Both the position numbers and the translations under genes were made by a program. The notes under the pieces are model-generated. The model was not told the DNA's origin. It did not search any database and saw only the letters and a program-made list of their open reading frames with translations. Shown here piece by piece: positions 18,613-26,691 of a stretch of DNA of 64,000 nucleotides (positions are counted from its first letter, which is position 1; each line of letters opens with the position of its first letter). This DNA comes from Bacillus sp. es.036 (GTDB taxonomy: Bacteria; Bacillota; Bacilli; Bacillales; Guptibacillaceae): assembly GCF_002563635.1 (NCBI RefSeq), contig NZ_PDIZ01000001.1, forward strand, positions 248,001-312,000. Direction: 5' to 3'.

Positions 18613-19389
18613 ATGAATCAAGAGAGACGAATTGCGATTGTCACTGGTGCAAGCCGTCCGAACGGGATAGGGGCTGCGCTTTGTCGTGAACTAGCTCAGG
18701 AAGGCTACAATCTATTTTTTACTCATTTTTCACCATATGATTATAAAACGGGGTACAACGATGCAGAAGCGAACTGGGCCGAGGTATTTGAGAACGAATT
18801 AAGGGACCATGGTGTGAGAGTGGAATCGATGGAACTGGATTTAAGCAAAAGCGATGCCCCTGCTCAACTTTTGGAACGCGTGTTAAAAATGCGAGGACAG
18901 CTTTCTATTCTAGTGAACAATGCCACCCATTGTGTCGAAATGAGTCATGAAGAATTAACCTCAGGCGTTTTGGATGAGCATTATGCGGTAAATGTGAGAG
19001 GTACGTGCATGCTGTCGGTTGCATTTGCAAAACAATTAAAAAAGGACGATCTCGGCGGACGGATTATCAATTTTGTTTCAGGGCAAGACAAAAGTCCTCA
19101 GCCTGGGAATCTTCCCTATATTACGACCAAAGGGGCGATCTCTGCTTTTACGACTTCGTTTGCAACCGAGGTCGCTTCCCAACATATTACGGTGAATGCG
19201 ATTGACCCTGGTCCGACGAATTCAGGGGCAATGGATCGAGCGACGCAGGACTTCTTAAAACCTAAGTTCCCGACCGGACGAATTGGAAGGCCAGAAGATG
19301 CAGCGCGCTTAGTGAATTTCCTTACGAGTGATGCAGCGAACTGGATAACGGGGCAAATCATTCATTCAGATGGTGGCTTTCGCGATTAA
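18613..19389 (+). CDS. Short-chain dehydrogenase/reductase
   Basis: 258 residues. TGASRPNGIGAALCRELA is a cofactor loop with a two-residue insertion compared with the standard TGxxxGIG; NNAT replaces NNAG; Ser lies in FVSGQDKSP and the Tyr/Lys pair in YITTKGAI. GQIIHSDGGFRD is the usual SDR end. Substrate unknown. Start ATG 18613 behind AGGGAGGAAGAAAAC. The longer frame from 18577 has no ribosome binding site. Confidence 0.88.
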   Translation: MNQERRIAIVTGASRPNGIGAALCRELAQEGYNLFFTHFSPYDYKTGYNDAEANWAEVFENELRDHGVRVESMELDLSKSDAPAQLLERVLKMRGQLSILVNNATHCVEMSHEELTSGVLDEHYAVNVRGTCMLSVAFAKQLKKDDLGGRIINFVSGQDKSPQPGNLPYITTKGAISAFTTSFATEVASQHITVNAIDPGPTNSGAMDRATQDFLKPKFPTGRIGRPEDAARLVNFLTSDAANWITGQIIHSDGGFRD

Positions 19390-19404
19390 GAGAAGAACTG
19401 AAAA

Positions 19405-19440
19405 AAAGCGTGCTGACATCGTGTCAGCACGCTTTCCTTT
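19405..19440. terminator. Bidirectional terminator
   Basis: AAAGCGTGCTGACA and TGTCAGCACGCTTT form a 14-bp stem with a 3-base loop, between convergent genes. Confidence 0.9.
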
Positions 19441-20400
19441 TTAGAATAAAACATATGAAACAACGACATAGAGCAGAGTCATGACGAGCGATGGAGCAGC
19501 ATAGCGCCATGAACTACGCACAGTTGATGGTCGAAGGAGCAAGTACATAATCACGAACGTCATCAACAGTCCGAGACAAGCGATGAAGATATGAGACATA
19601 TCAACCGCAGCAAGGATAGGGCCATCTCGATAAAGCAAATCTGTGAGGGCGAGAAGTTGGATGTTGAATAAGTTACTACCAAGTATCGAACCAATTGCCA
19701 TATTATAGTTTGCTAGTTTAAAAGCTGCGAGCACTGTTACGAGCTCTGGTAAAGATGTCGAGGCAGCGATGAGAAAACTACCTACAAAGCTTGCATTCAT
19801 ACCCGTTGCTTCAGCTAAGCGATCTCCTGCAATGGAAAGAATACTACCGGATACGAAAACAATTAACGCGGCAACAATGAAACCAATTACAGCCGTGCGC
19901 AGCGAGATATCTTTCGTAGGAATGTCTTCTTGTTCACCGTCATCACCTGAGATGTACTTCATCGATAGAACATATAGGAAAACAATGACGATCATCTCAA
20001 TCCCAATTCCAAAGATGGAAATGGAGCCTGGTATTAGTAACGAGACAATTAAAATGACGAGAAAAAGGAGACCGACGAGAGCAGAAGGTACGTTTGCCTT
20101 CGTGTTTACCTTCTGAAATAATCTCCGTCTTCTGTAAATCAAGTCAACAACCGCTAGAATTAACAGGTTAAAAACATTACTTCCAAGCATATTTCCAACT
20201 GCAATATCGGGGTTATCAATATAAACGGCTGTTAGACTCGTTGTTAATTCAGGTAATGACGTTGCTCCTGCAATAAGGAATGTCCCGACCACAGCCCCAC
20301 TTAAAGATGACTTCTTACTAATCACATCACCGAACTGATTCAGGTAAATAGCGGCACCGACTACTACGGCTGCTGCAAGAAGAAAGATCAAAATAATCAT
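19441..20400 (-). CDS. CaCA-family cation antiporter under a Mn2+ riboswitch
   Basis: 319 residues, about ten helices in two inverted halves. The alpha repeats AGATSLPELTTSLTA and AASTSLPELVTVLAAF contain the paired TSxPE ion-binding motifs of the calcium:cation antiporter (CaCA/YrbG) family, and GNMLGSNVFNL and GSILGSNLFNI are the matching second motifs. The family exchanges Ca2+ with Na+ or H+; the yybP-ykoY riboswitch upstream argues that this one exports Mn2+ or protects against it. Start ATG 20400 behind GAGAGGAGTTACAC; the longer frame to 20448 runs into the riboswitch terminator and is rejected. Confidence 0.9.
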   Translation of the reverse strand: MIILIFLLAAAVVVGAAIYLNQFGDVISKKSSLSGAVVGTFLIAGATSLPELTTSLTAVYIDNPDIAVGNMLGSNVFNLLILAVVDLIYRRRRLFQKVNTKANVPSALVGLLFLVILIVSLLIPGSISIFGIGIEMIVIVFLYVLSMKYISGDDGEQEDIPTKDISLRTAVIGFIVAALIVFVSGSILSIAGDRLAEATGMNASFVGSFLIAASTSLPELVTVLAAFKLANYNMAIGSILGSNLFNIQLLALTDLLYRDGPILAAVDMSHIFIACLGLLMTFVIMYLLLRPSTVRSSWRYAAPSLVMTLLYVVVSYVLF

Positions 20401-20427
20401 GTGTAACTCCTCTCCGCCAGCGCATAC

Positions 20428-20556
20428 AAAAAAACCCTGGCACAACAAAATTGTACCAAGGTCTTGCGTACTAAAATCTTAGCCCGATGAACCAGGTATA
20501 AAAATACCGTATTGATGACTCATCAGCCGTTACCGGTCGCTACTCCCCTTGTTAAG
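20428..20556 (-). promoter_or_regulatory. yybP-ykoY (manganese) riboswitch with transcription terminator
   Basis: On the minus strand the leader holds AACAAGGGGAGTAGC at its 5' end, GTCATCAATACGG in the middle, and GCAAGACCTTGG at the 3' end, the conserved parts of the yybP-ykoY class. CAAGG and CCTTG close helix P1. The same CCTTGG is the 5' arm of a terminator (20435-20461, stem CCTTGGTACAA/TTGTGCCAGGG, then seven Ts), so ligand-stabilised P1 should prevent termination. Mn2+ as ligand is established for the class. Confidence 0.9.
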
Positions 20557-20559
20557 TTA

Positions 20560-20588
20560 ACTATAGCTCGGTTTAGTTTTAAAGTCAA
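20560..20588 (-). promoter_or_regulatory. Promoter of the riboswitch-antiporter transcript
   Basis: Minus strand -35 TTGACT (20583-20588), 17-base spacer, -10 TATAGT (20560-20565), placing transcription start just before the aptamer. Confidence 0.85.
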
Positions 20589-20688
20589 TTAAAAGGGCAT
20601 GGGCAAATGATTGTTTAATAGGAGCTGTCGCTTCCAAAAACGCAGTGAACCTGTCCCCAAAACTTTTGAAACAGGTTTGTTAAATTCA

Positions 20689-22263
20689 TTAATAAGGATC
20701 AGAAGGATGACTTCTTTCCTCTGCATTCTGAACAGCTTCATCCATCTTTTCTTCGGTAGAAGTGCGAAGTGCTTTCAGTCCTTCTGTGACACGCATTCCA
20801 TAACCCTTATCGCATTCCGTTAACATCGAAATCATACGACTCTGGATTTCCTCACGGCAGTCTCCGAGCGCAATGACGAGATTTGAGATCAAATCATCTC
20901 GCTCCCAATCCTTCATTCTTCGATACGTTTCACCCGCTTGTCCGAAATTGTTTTCTATTGAGATTTTATTTCGCTGCAGCTTTCCTTCGACGTATGGTTC
21001 ATACTCTTTTCCAGGATTAACCGCTTCCTTTAGTCCTCCAATCAAGGAAGGCTCATAATTCACGTGAGGATTTTGATGCTGCGCATAATCTTGCCTGAAA
21101 TCCATTTGGCCTGCACTTTCATTGGTAGCCACGTGCTTTGCCGGCTTATTAATTGGTAACTGTAAATAGTTTGAGCCGACGCGATACCTCTGTGTATCTG
21201 AATACGAATAGGTTCGGCCTTGAAGAAGCTTATCATCAGAGAAATCAAGCCCATCCACAAGGACGCCCGTACCAAACGCTGCCTGTTCCACTTCAGCGAA
21301 ATAATTTTCTGGGTTTTTATTTAAAACCATTTTACCTACTTTGTGCCATGGAACGTCTTCTTTGTACCAGAGTTTTGTAGGGTCTAGTGGGTCAAAGTCT
21401 AAATCAGGATGTTCGCCATCTTCCATAATCTGAACGTAAAGCTCCCATTCAGGGAAATCTCCATTTTCAATCGCTTCGTACAGATCCTGTGTGGCATGGT
21501 TAAAGTTCGTGGATTGTATCTGATCCGCTTCTTGTTGAGTAAGATTACGAATTCCTTGTACAGGCTCCCAGTGATACTTCACTAGGACTGCTTTCCCTTC
21601 TTTGTTCACCCATTTGTAGGCGTGCACACCTGACCCCTGCATATGTCGGAAGTTTGCCGGAATACCCCATGGTGAGAAAAGAAACGTGACCATCTGCATT
21701 GATTCAGGCGTTTGACAGAGAAAATCAAACATCCGCTCCATATCTTGCCTATTTGTAACGGGATCTGGTTTAAAGGAGTGCACCATATCTGGGAACTTAA
21801 GCGGATCGCGAATAAAGAAGATTTTTAAGTTATTCCCTACTAAATCCCAGTTTCCGTCTTCTGTATAAAACTTTACCGCAAATCCTCTTGGGTCACGTAG
21901 CGTTTCAGGGGAATGAGTCCCGTGAACGACGGTAGAGAACCGGACGAATACAGGTGTTTGTTTGCCAACTTCAGTGAATACCTTCGCCCGTGTATAGTTT
22001 GAAATCGGTTCATCACCTACTTTTCCATAGGATTCAAAATAACCATGGGCACCTGCGCCGCGGGCATGCACAACTCGTTCAGGGGTACGTTCACGATCAA
22101 AATGACTGATTTTCTCTAAAAAATCATAGTTCTCAAGTGTCGTAGGACCGCGATTTCCAACCGTTCGAACATTTTGATTGTCTGTAACCGGATGACCTTG
22201 ACGGTTGGTTAGTGTTTCATCCGCTTCGTGTTTTTCATTTTGTTGGTTTGGATCTTTGTTCAT
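20689..22263 (-). CDS. Monofunctional heme catalase
   Basis: 524-residue clade-3-type catalase that breaks H2O2 into water and oxygen. Catalytic His about 66 in [15 protein letters not shown], Asn in [13 protein letters not shown], and proximal heme Tyr in [14 protein letters not shown] are all visible. A hydrophilic N-terminal extension of about 35 residues ([18 protein letters not shown]) is similar to that of spore catalase KatX. Ribosome binding site AGAAGGAGGATTTGCC. A sigma-B-like promoter lies upstream, as for katE and katX of B. subtilis. Which paralogue it is cannot be settled here. Confidence 0.95.
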   Translation of the reverse strand: MNKDPNQQNEKHEADETLTNRQGHPVTDNQNVRTVGNRGPTTLENYDFLEKISHFDRERTPERVVHARGAGAHGYFESYGKVGDEPISNYTRAKVFTEVGKQTPVFVRFSTVVHGTHSPETLRDPRGFAVKFYTEDGNWDLVGNNLKIFFIRDPLKFPDMVHSFKPDPVTNRQDMERMFDFLCQTPESMQMVTFLFSPWGIPANFRHMQGSGVHAYKWVNKEGKAVLVKYHWEPVQGIRNLTQQEADQIQSTNFNHATQDLYEAIENGDFPEWELYVQIMEDGEHPDLDFDPLDPTKLWYKEDVPWHKVGKMVLNKNPENYFAEVEQAAFGTGVLVDGLDFSDDKLLQGRTYSYSDTQRYRVGSNYLQLPINKPAKHVATNESAGQMDFRQDYAQHQNPHVNYEPSLIGGLKEAVNPGKEYEPYVEGKLQRNKISIENNFGQAGETYRRMKDWERDDLISNLVIALGDCREEIQSRMISMLTECDKGYGMRVTEGLKALRTSTEEKMDEAVQNAEERSHPSDPY

Positions 22264-22294
22264 GGCAAATCCTCCTTCTATATATCGTTCAAAT

Positions 22295-22320
22295 TATCCC
22301 CAAAGAAATCGTCCTTATAC
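22295..22320 (-). promoter_or_regulatory. Sigma-B-like promoter of catalase
   Basis: Minus strand GTATAA (22315-22320), 14-base spacer, GGGATA (22295-22300), close to the sigma-B consensus GTTTAA-N12-15-GGGWAW, about 35-60 bases before the ATG. Confidence 0.55.
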
Positions 22321-22425
22321 TGTTTATATAGTTAAATTTTGGTTATGGGTTTGCACGGAAATGAAACCCTAGCGTCTGTTTAATCGTAAAGAAAGAAAGC
22401 GGTTTACTATGAAAGGAGAAAACGA

Positions 22426-22698
22426 ATGCTTGAGATCATCTTAACGATTGTGTTTGCGATCGTTTTTATAATTGGGATCTATGTACAGGTGACAAGAAGA
22501 AAACGAGCTGGGTTAACCGGGGTGAAATCAGCTATTGCACCCATTTGTTTTATGATTAGTGCTGCTCTTAATCCATTGGGGTATTGGTTCGGGTTCCTTG
22601 GTTTAATTAGTTTACTAGGTTCGATGCTGTTTCTATTTCTTGGCGCTTATTATGTGAAAGAGATGCAGGTGGAAGAAGTATCTAAAAAGGGGGGATGA
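22426..22698 (+). CDS. Small membrane protein, first of three
   Basis: 90 residues, three predicted hydrophobic helices and a short charged tail (YVKEMQVEEVSKKGG). Not recognised. AAAGGAGAAAACGA before ATG is a good ribosome binding site. It begins a tight operon: its stop codon is separated from the next start by one base. Confidence 0.8.
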   Translation: MLEIILTIVFAIVFIIGIYVQVTRRKRAGLTGVKSAIAPICFMISAALNPLGYWFGFLGLISLLGSMLFLFLGAYYVKEMQVEEVSKKGG

Positions 22699-22699
22699 A

Positions 22700-22891
22700 A
22701 TGAAATTGAAATCTTTATTGGTGATCCTGTTCCTCATATGTATGACAACGGTGACCATGGCCACTATTTATTTGATTCACAATAAAACGACCGAGCTCGA
22801 TATTCCGGTAATTGTCTCCATGGTAGTTGGAGGCATGTTCGTGATACTAGGAATGGTGAGAAGAAAACATAAGGAAGAAGGAAGAGGATGA
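22700..22891 (+). CDS. Small membrane protein, second of three
   Basis: 63 residues, two helices, basic-acidic tail RRKHKEEGRG. Not recognised. The Shine-Dalgarno sequence AAGGGGGGATGA lies inside the end of the preceding gene. Its stop overlaps the next start as ATGA, a sign of translational coupling. Confidence 0.75.
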   Translation: MKLKSLLVILFLICMTTVTMATIYLIHNKTTELDIPVIVSMVVGGMFVILGMVRRKHKEEGRG

Positions 22892-23133
22892 AGTACATAA
22901 GAGTCATGATCTTACTGGTAGCTATTATGGCTGCAAGCAGCATCGTGTGGCTTGGGTTTACAGGCGGCCATGAAGCTTTGTTCCGTCTGTGTATTAGCAT
23001 TGCCGTTTTCGCCTCGCTCTGCTTTGTTTATATTGAAGAGAAAAAGAAGAAGCAGAAGAAGATCACGCTGATGTTTATAGGACTTAGTCTTCTTTCAATT
23101 AGTGCTGGGATCATTCAACTAATGAGCTGGTAG
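22888..23133 (+). CDS. Small membrane protein, third of three
   Basis: 81 residues with three hydrophobic helices and a lysine-rich loop EEKKKKQKK between helices 2 and 3. Not recognised. Starts at the ATGA overlap with the previous gene. The three proteins share length, helix content and charged tails, which suggests one membrane assembly; that is inference only. Confidence 0.75.
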   Translation: MKYIRVMILLVAIMAASSIVWLGFTGGHEALFRLCISIAVFASLCFVYIEEKKKKQKKITLMFIGLSLLSISAGIIQLMSW

Positions 23134-23180
23134 CATCGAAAAATAACCAAAAATAGCATACCAATGATTCTCAACATACA

Positions 23181-23215
23181 AAAAGGACGATACCCCAAAT
23201 GGTTTCGTCCTTTTT
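23181..23215. terminator. Bidirectional terminator
   Basis: AAAAGGACGAtACC pairs with GGTtTCGTCCTTTTT around CCAAAT, between the three-gene operon and the convergent gene. Confidence 0.85.
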
Positions 23216-23224
23216 CACGTTTCG

Positions 23225-23665
23225 TTACTGTCCGTTTTGAAACTGTTGATCGATCTCTCGCAATTGATCATAGGATTCTTTTAAATCGTCAGGAATCAAC
23301 TTCCGCCCTTGTTCCCAGGCGTTTTCTTCAATTTCTGCGAGAAGTTCCTGCTGAACCTCTTCATCTTCATACATTAAGATGCGAAGGTCGTGCCGGTGTT
23401 TCTTAAAATCTAAATAGTACCCAATTTCGTGATACAGAAGGATCAAAGCGATGTTTTCTTCCGTTTCTTTTAGTTTAAAGTTCACTTTTGCTTGATAGCC
23501 GTTCATTTGTAAGTAATTAAACTTGATCGTATTGGTCGATACGTTATAGCTCATTGGAGCGGCTAGCTCGTTGTTAAACTCATAGTTAATCGATAGCTTA
23601 TGCTCTTCTAGCGTGTCTTTGATGATTTTTTCGACGTCCCATATATATAACATGTTTTTTATCAC
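23225..23665 (-). CDS. ImmA/IrrE-like metallopeptidase-type protein with HEIGY in place of HExxH
   Basis: About 142-146 residues, soluble. It has the order of elements seen in small zinc peptidases of the ImmA/IrrE kind: NTIKFNYLQMN, LLYHEIGYYLDF, and a downstream EIEENAWEQGRKL that could supply the third ligand. The second His of HExxH is Tyr here, encoded by TAC, one base from CAC (plus-strand 23417-23419). It is probably inactive as a zinc enzyme, or a gene caught by one substitution. The start is uncertain: GTG 23665 or ATG 23653, neither with an ideal ribosome binding site. Confidence 0.55.
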   Translation of the reverse strand: MIKNMLYIWDVEKIIKDTLEEHKLSINYEFNNELAAPMSYNVSTNTIKFNYLQMNGYQAKVNFKLKETEENIALILLYHEIGYYLDFKKHRHDLRILMYEDEEVQQELLAEIEENAWEQGRKLIPDDLKESYDQLREIDQQFQNGQ

Positions 23666-23904
23666 AGTCCTTTTAATGTCTTCAATCGAATCTTGCGCTG
23701 ATTCTTTGGGAGATTCAACCCTTTATTTTAAAGGATTCATCTTGAAACGGCTACCATTCTGGCAAGATCGTTACGAGATTTACCCGCTAAACTTCATTTC
23801 TTTCACCTTACATACATCATTTTCACACATTTATCCCATATTTTTGTGAAATTTATTCGTTATTGTATGAATTGAGGCGTTTGAATTGTTGGAAAGGGTG
23901 AAAG

Positions 23905-24751
23905 TTGATGAAAAAGAATGTAACACTATCGTTATTCGTTACTTCCTTGCTGGTTCTTGGGGCATGTCAAAATTCAGCACCAGAAACCGAATCAGGTACA
24001 GCGGAAAGTGATCGTAATGAGGCAATCGTTTCTTTGGTGAAAATGAATGATTTCTACATTGGCGAAACGTTAAATGATCAGTCTCTTATCCATTCCTTTA
24101 TTCCAGAAAATACGGATAAGTCACCGGTTATTATGGTGCCAGGCCTTGGATTAGCCGCTTCGATTTATGAAAGCACGCCAGATGATCGGAATGGCTGGGC
24201 CTATGATTTTGTAGCTGCAGGTTATCCAGTCTATACCGTTGATACCTCTGATCTTGCGAGTGCAGGTCTTTCCGAAAAAGAAGCTGAAGCAACATTATCA
24301 AAGTGGGATTCGGAATCGATTTGGTCTCGATGGGGATTAGGTTCTGGGCCAGGGGAGGCTTATGAGGATGGCCAATTCCCTGCTGATCAATTTGATCAAT
24401 TTTATTCTTCCATTCCAATGCAAATAAAACTAGCGAGTAATGATTCTTCAAGCGAAGCTACTGGAAAAACTGGCAGTAGATCGGGAAGTGGGGATGAGGC
24501 AGGTAAGAGTAGCGGAGGAAACACTCAGGAAGTTGAAAATATGATTCAGCTTTTAGAAAAAACGGGTCCTTCGATTCTTCTTAGCTGTGCAGACAACCTC
24601 TAACATCATTGAAGATAACGGAGGCACGTCAGATGTTATTGAGTTAACTGAAGAGGGGATTACTGGAAATTCTCATCTCATGATGATGGATCAAAATAGT
24701 GATATGATTGCAGGGAAAATCACCGACTGGCTTGATTCAGCAATTCAGTAA
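23905..24751 (+). pseudogene. Alpha/beta-hydrolase lipoprotein, broken by an internal deletion and frameshift
   Basis: Begins as an exported lipoprotein (MMKKNVTLSLFVTSLLVLGAC with a lipobox LVLGAC) and continues with hydrolase-type sequence PVIMVPGLGLAASIYESTPD, NGWAYDFVAAGYPVYTVDTS. At TGPSILLS, just where the nucleophile elbow GxSxG should come, the frame breaks and stops at 24603. One frame over, the DNA goes on as VQTTSNIIEDNGG to GNSHLMMMDQNSDMIAGKI, the part with the catalytic His, ending TAA 24749-24751. The nucleophile segment is missing, so the protein cannot work. Confidence 0.8.
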
Positions 24752-24758
24752 GAAAAAA

Positions 24759-24782
24759 GGGACTTTCCAATTGGAAAGTCCC
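24759..24782. terminator. Terminator (24-base perfect palindrome)
   Basis: GGGACTTTCCAA is followed directly by TTGGAAAGTCCC. On the minus strand six Ts follow, so it mainly ends the purine permease gene. Confidence 0.85.
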
Positions 24783-24791
24783 TAGTCTGTA

Positions 24792-26084
24792 TTAAAGAAA
24801 GATGAAATAAAGAATAAATAAGCCACCGAGCGTATACATAATCGGGTGAACTTGCTTCCATTCTTTTTTCGCAATCATCGCAAAAGGATAAAGAATAAAG
24901 CCAAGTGCAATCCCTGTAGCCACGCTGAATGTAAGAGGCATCATAATGATTGTTACAAATGCTGGGATAACCACTTCTAATCGGCTCCAATCAATCTGCT
25001 TTACCTCAGTTGCCATAAGGGCCCCGACGATGATTAGGGCTGGAGCGGTCACTTCAGGTGTTATGACGCCAAGAATAGGCGAGAAGAACAGCGCAATGAA
25101 GAAGCAGGCTGAGATAACGACAGATGTGAACCCAGTTCGGCCACCAACGGCAACCCCGGCAGAAGACTCTACGAAAGATGCAGTTGTTGATGTACCAAAG
25201 ATCGCACCGACAACTCCTGATGTTGAGTCCGCAAGTAGGGCGCGCCCTGCATTCGGGATTTGGTTGTCTTTCATAAGACCAGCTTGACTGGCAACGGCGA
25301 TAAGAGCGCCTGCCGTGTCGAAGAAAGCAACGAATAAGAACGTAAAAATAACGGCTAGAATCTCAGGTGTGAAAATATCTCCTAAATGCTGAAAGACAAC
25401 GCCAAATGTTGGCTCAAGGCTCGGTACCTGTCCAACCACCGAAGTAGGAACTTGCACAAGGCCGATGATCATACCAATGATCGTTGTAATCACAATTCCA
25501 TAAAAGATACCACCGCGAATACCGCGAATCAGCATCATCAGCGTAATAATAAATCCGAAAGCAGCTAACGCCGTTGTAGGCGTTGTCAGCTGCCCAATTG
25601 AAATAAAGGTGGCTTCATTCCCCACAACAATTCCCGCATTTTTAAGACCAACGAAAGCAATAAAGAATCCAATCCCGGCGGCAATCGCATGCTTCAGATC
25701 TTTCGGGATAACATTAATAATTTTCTCACGGATTTTAAGTAAGCTCAAAATCATAAAGATAATACCGGCAATAAAGACGCCTGTAAGAGCTATTTCCCAA
25801 TCAATTCCCATTCCAATAACAACGGAGAAGGTGAAGAAAGAGTTAAGTCCCATACTTGGAGCGATACCAACAGGGAAGTTAGCAAGAATTCCAATAAGCA
25901 ATGAGCCAACGATCGCGGATAGAGCGGTGGCAGTAAAGAGCGCCCCTTTATCAATGCCGGCTTCACTTAAGATAATCGGATTAACAACTAATATATAAGC
26001 CATGGATAAAAAGGTTGTTATCCCGGCTAACGTTTCTTTTCGATAATTCGTTTCCCGTTCTGTGAACTGGAAAAAGTTTTTCAT
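24792..26084 (-). CDS. pbuG: NCS2-family guanine/hypoxanthine permease
   Basis: 430-residue purine permease of the AzgA-like NCS2 branch, close along its length to B. subtilis PbuG: MKNFFQFTERETNYRKETLAG, TTFLSMAYILVVNP, PSMGLNSFF, FFDTAGALIAVASQAG and GTSTTASFVESSAGV. It brings hypoxanthine or guanine in by proton symport for salvage. The guanine-type riboswitch upstream supports this substrate class. Start ATG 26084 behind AGGAGGGTCTATC; the longer frame to 26141 extends into the riboswitch terminator and is not used. Confidence 0.93.
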   Translation of the reverse strand: MKNFFQFTERETNYRKETLAGITTFLSMAYILVVNPIILSEAGIDKGALFTATALSAIVGSLLIGILANFPVGIAPSMGLNSFFTFSVVIGMGIDWEIALTGVFIAGIIFMILSLLKIREKIINVIPKDLKHAIAAGIGFFIAFVGLKNAGIVVGNEATFISIGQLTTPTTALAAFGFIITLMMLIRGIRGGIFYGIVITTIIGMIIGLVQVPTSVVGQVPSLEPTFGVVFQHLGDIFTPEILAVIFTFLFVAFFDTAGALIAVASQAGLMKDNQIPNAGRALLADSTSGVVGAIFGTSTTASFVESSAGVAVGGRTGFTSVVISACFFIALFFSPILGVITPEVTAPALIIVGALMATEVKQIDWSRLEVVIPAFVTIIMMPLTFSVATGIALGFILYPFAMIAKKEWKQVHPIMYTLGGLFILYFIFL

Positions 26085-26103
26085 GATAGACCCTCCTGAT
26101 TCA

Positions 26104-26235
26104 AATAAAAAAACTCTGGCCAGAAACCAGAGCATCATCACAAGGAAATATGAAAAACTTCATAGTTCCTTGTAGACAAGCCATTCTCGGTAGCTGGTAG
26201 AAACGTTCAGGCCCTATTCCTGAACTTATACAAGG
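26104..26235 (-). promoter_or_regulatory. Purine (guanine-type) riboswitch with terminator
   Basis: Minus strand aptamer 26168-26235: P1 CCTTGTA/TACAAGG, J1/2 TATAA, J2/3 GTTTCTACC and J3/1 GTCTAC, the G-box core. The specificity base (position 74 in xpt/add numbering) is C in GTCTAC, so guanine/hypoxanthine rather than adenine is expected. A terminator CTCTGG/CCAGAG with seven Ts stands at 26104-26132. Between them ACAAGGAA..TTCCTTGT forms a further long hairpin using the P1 3' strand. Confidence 0.92.
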
Positions 26236-26264
26236 TTTAGTCATATGATAAATTTATAACGAGA

Positions 26265-26293
26265 ATCATAACAATGAAGAAAAGACGGGTCAA
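26265..26293 (-). promoter_or_regulatory. Promoter of the purine-permease transcript
   Basis: Minus strand -35 TTGACC (26288-26293), 17-base spacer, -10 TATGAT (26265-26270). Confidence 0.8.
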
Positions 26294-26455
26294 TCGTTTT
26301 CGTTAATGTTTCAGTATTCATTGTTTTCTAATTTGCATTACAAATATAAAAATAAATAGGGAAATGTTAAAAATTATGTAATTTGTAAGAATACAAAACA
26401 TTGAAGCCTATTATATGGTAATGTAAATATAAGACATATATAAAGGGAGAGCGCT

Positions 26456-26626
26456 ATGTTGCTGCAGAATCTAGAAACCGAAATTCAGACGTTGCGAATG
26501 GTGCTTTATGATCTAGGACAAGAAGTAGATGACTACTCAAGCGGGAAAATTCTCCTTTTGAGTAAACGATTAGACGAGAAAATTATTCAGTATCAGAAGC
26601 TGAAAAAATACAAGTGCCATCATTAA
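26456..26626 (+). CDS. Spo0E-like aspartyl-phosphate phosphatase
   Basis: 56-residue protein, MLLQNLETEIQTLRMVLYDL then LLSKRLDEKIIQYQKLKK. The LSKRLDEKI stretch fits the Spo0E family signature SxxLD within a two-helix hairpin. Such proteins remove phosphate from Spo0A~P and delay sporulation. AAGGGAGAGCGCT before ATG is the ribosome binding site; TTGAAG with TAAATA 17 bases on (26401 region) may be the promoter. Together with the KinB-like kinase this makes two Spo0A-relay genes in the window. Confidence 0.88.
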   Translation: MLLQNLETEIQTLRMVLYDLGQEVDDYSSGKILLLSKRLDEKIIQYQKLKKYKCHH

Positions 26627-26646
26627 TAAACTTTCCAGAAAACGCG

Positions 26647-26684
26647 AAAAGGAGCACCCTCTACTATGAGGATGCTCCTTTTTG
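26647..26684. terminator. Bidirectional terminator
   Basis: AAAAGGAGCA and TGCTCCTTTT flank a 16-base loop between the convergent spo0E-like and glnA-like genes. Confidence 0.85.
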
Positions 26685-26691
26685 TTTTGTT

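Noticed and set aside
23613-23849. 78-codon plus-strand frame
   Set aside because: Begins inside the HEIGY gene on the other strand, no ribosome binding site, overlaps the upstream region of the hydrolase pseudogene.
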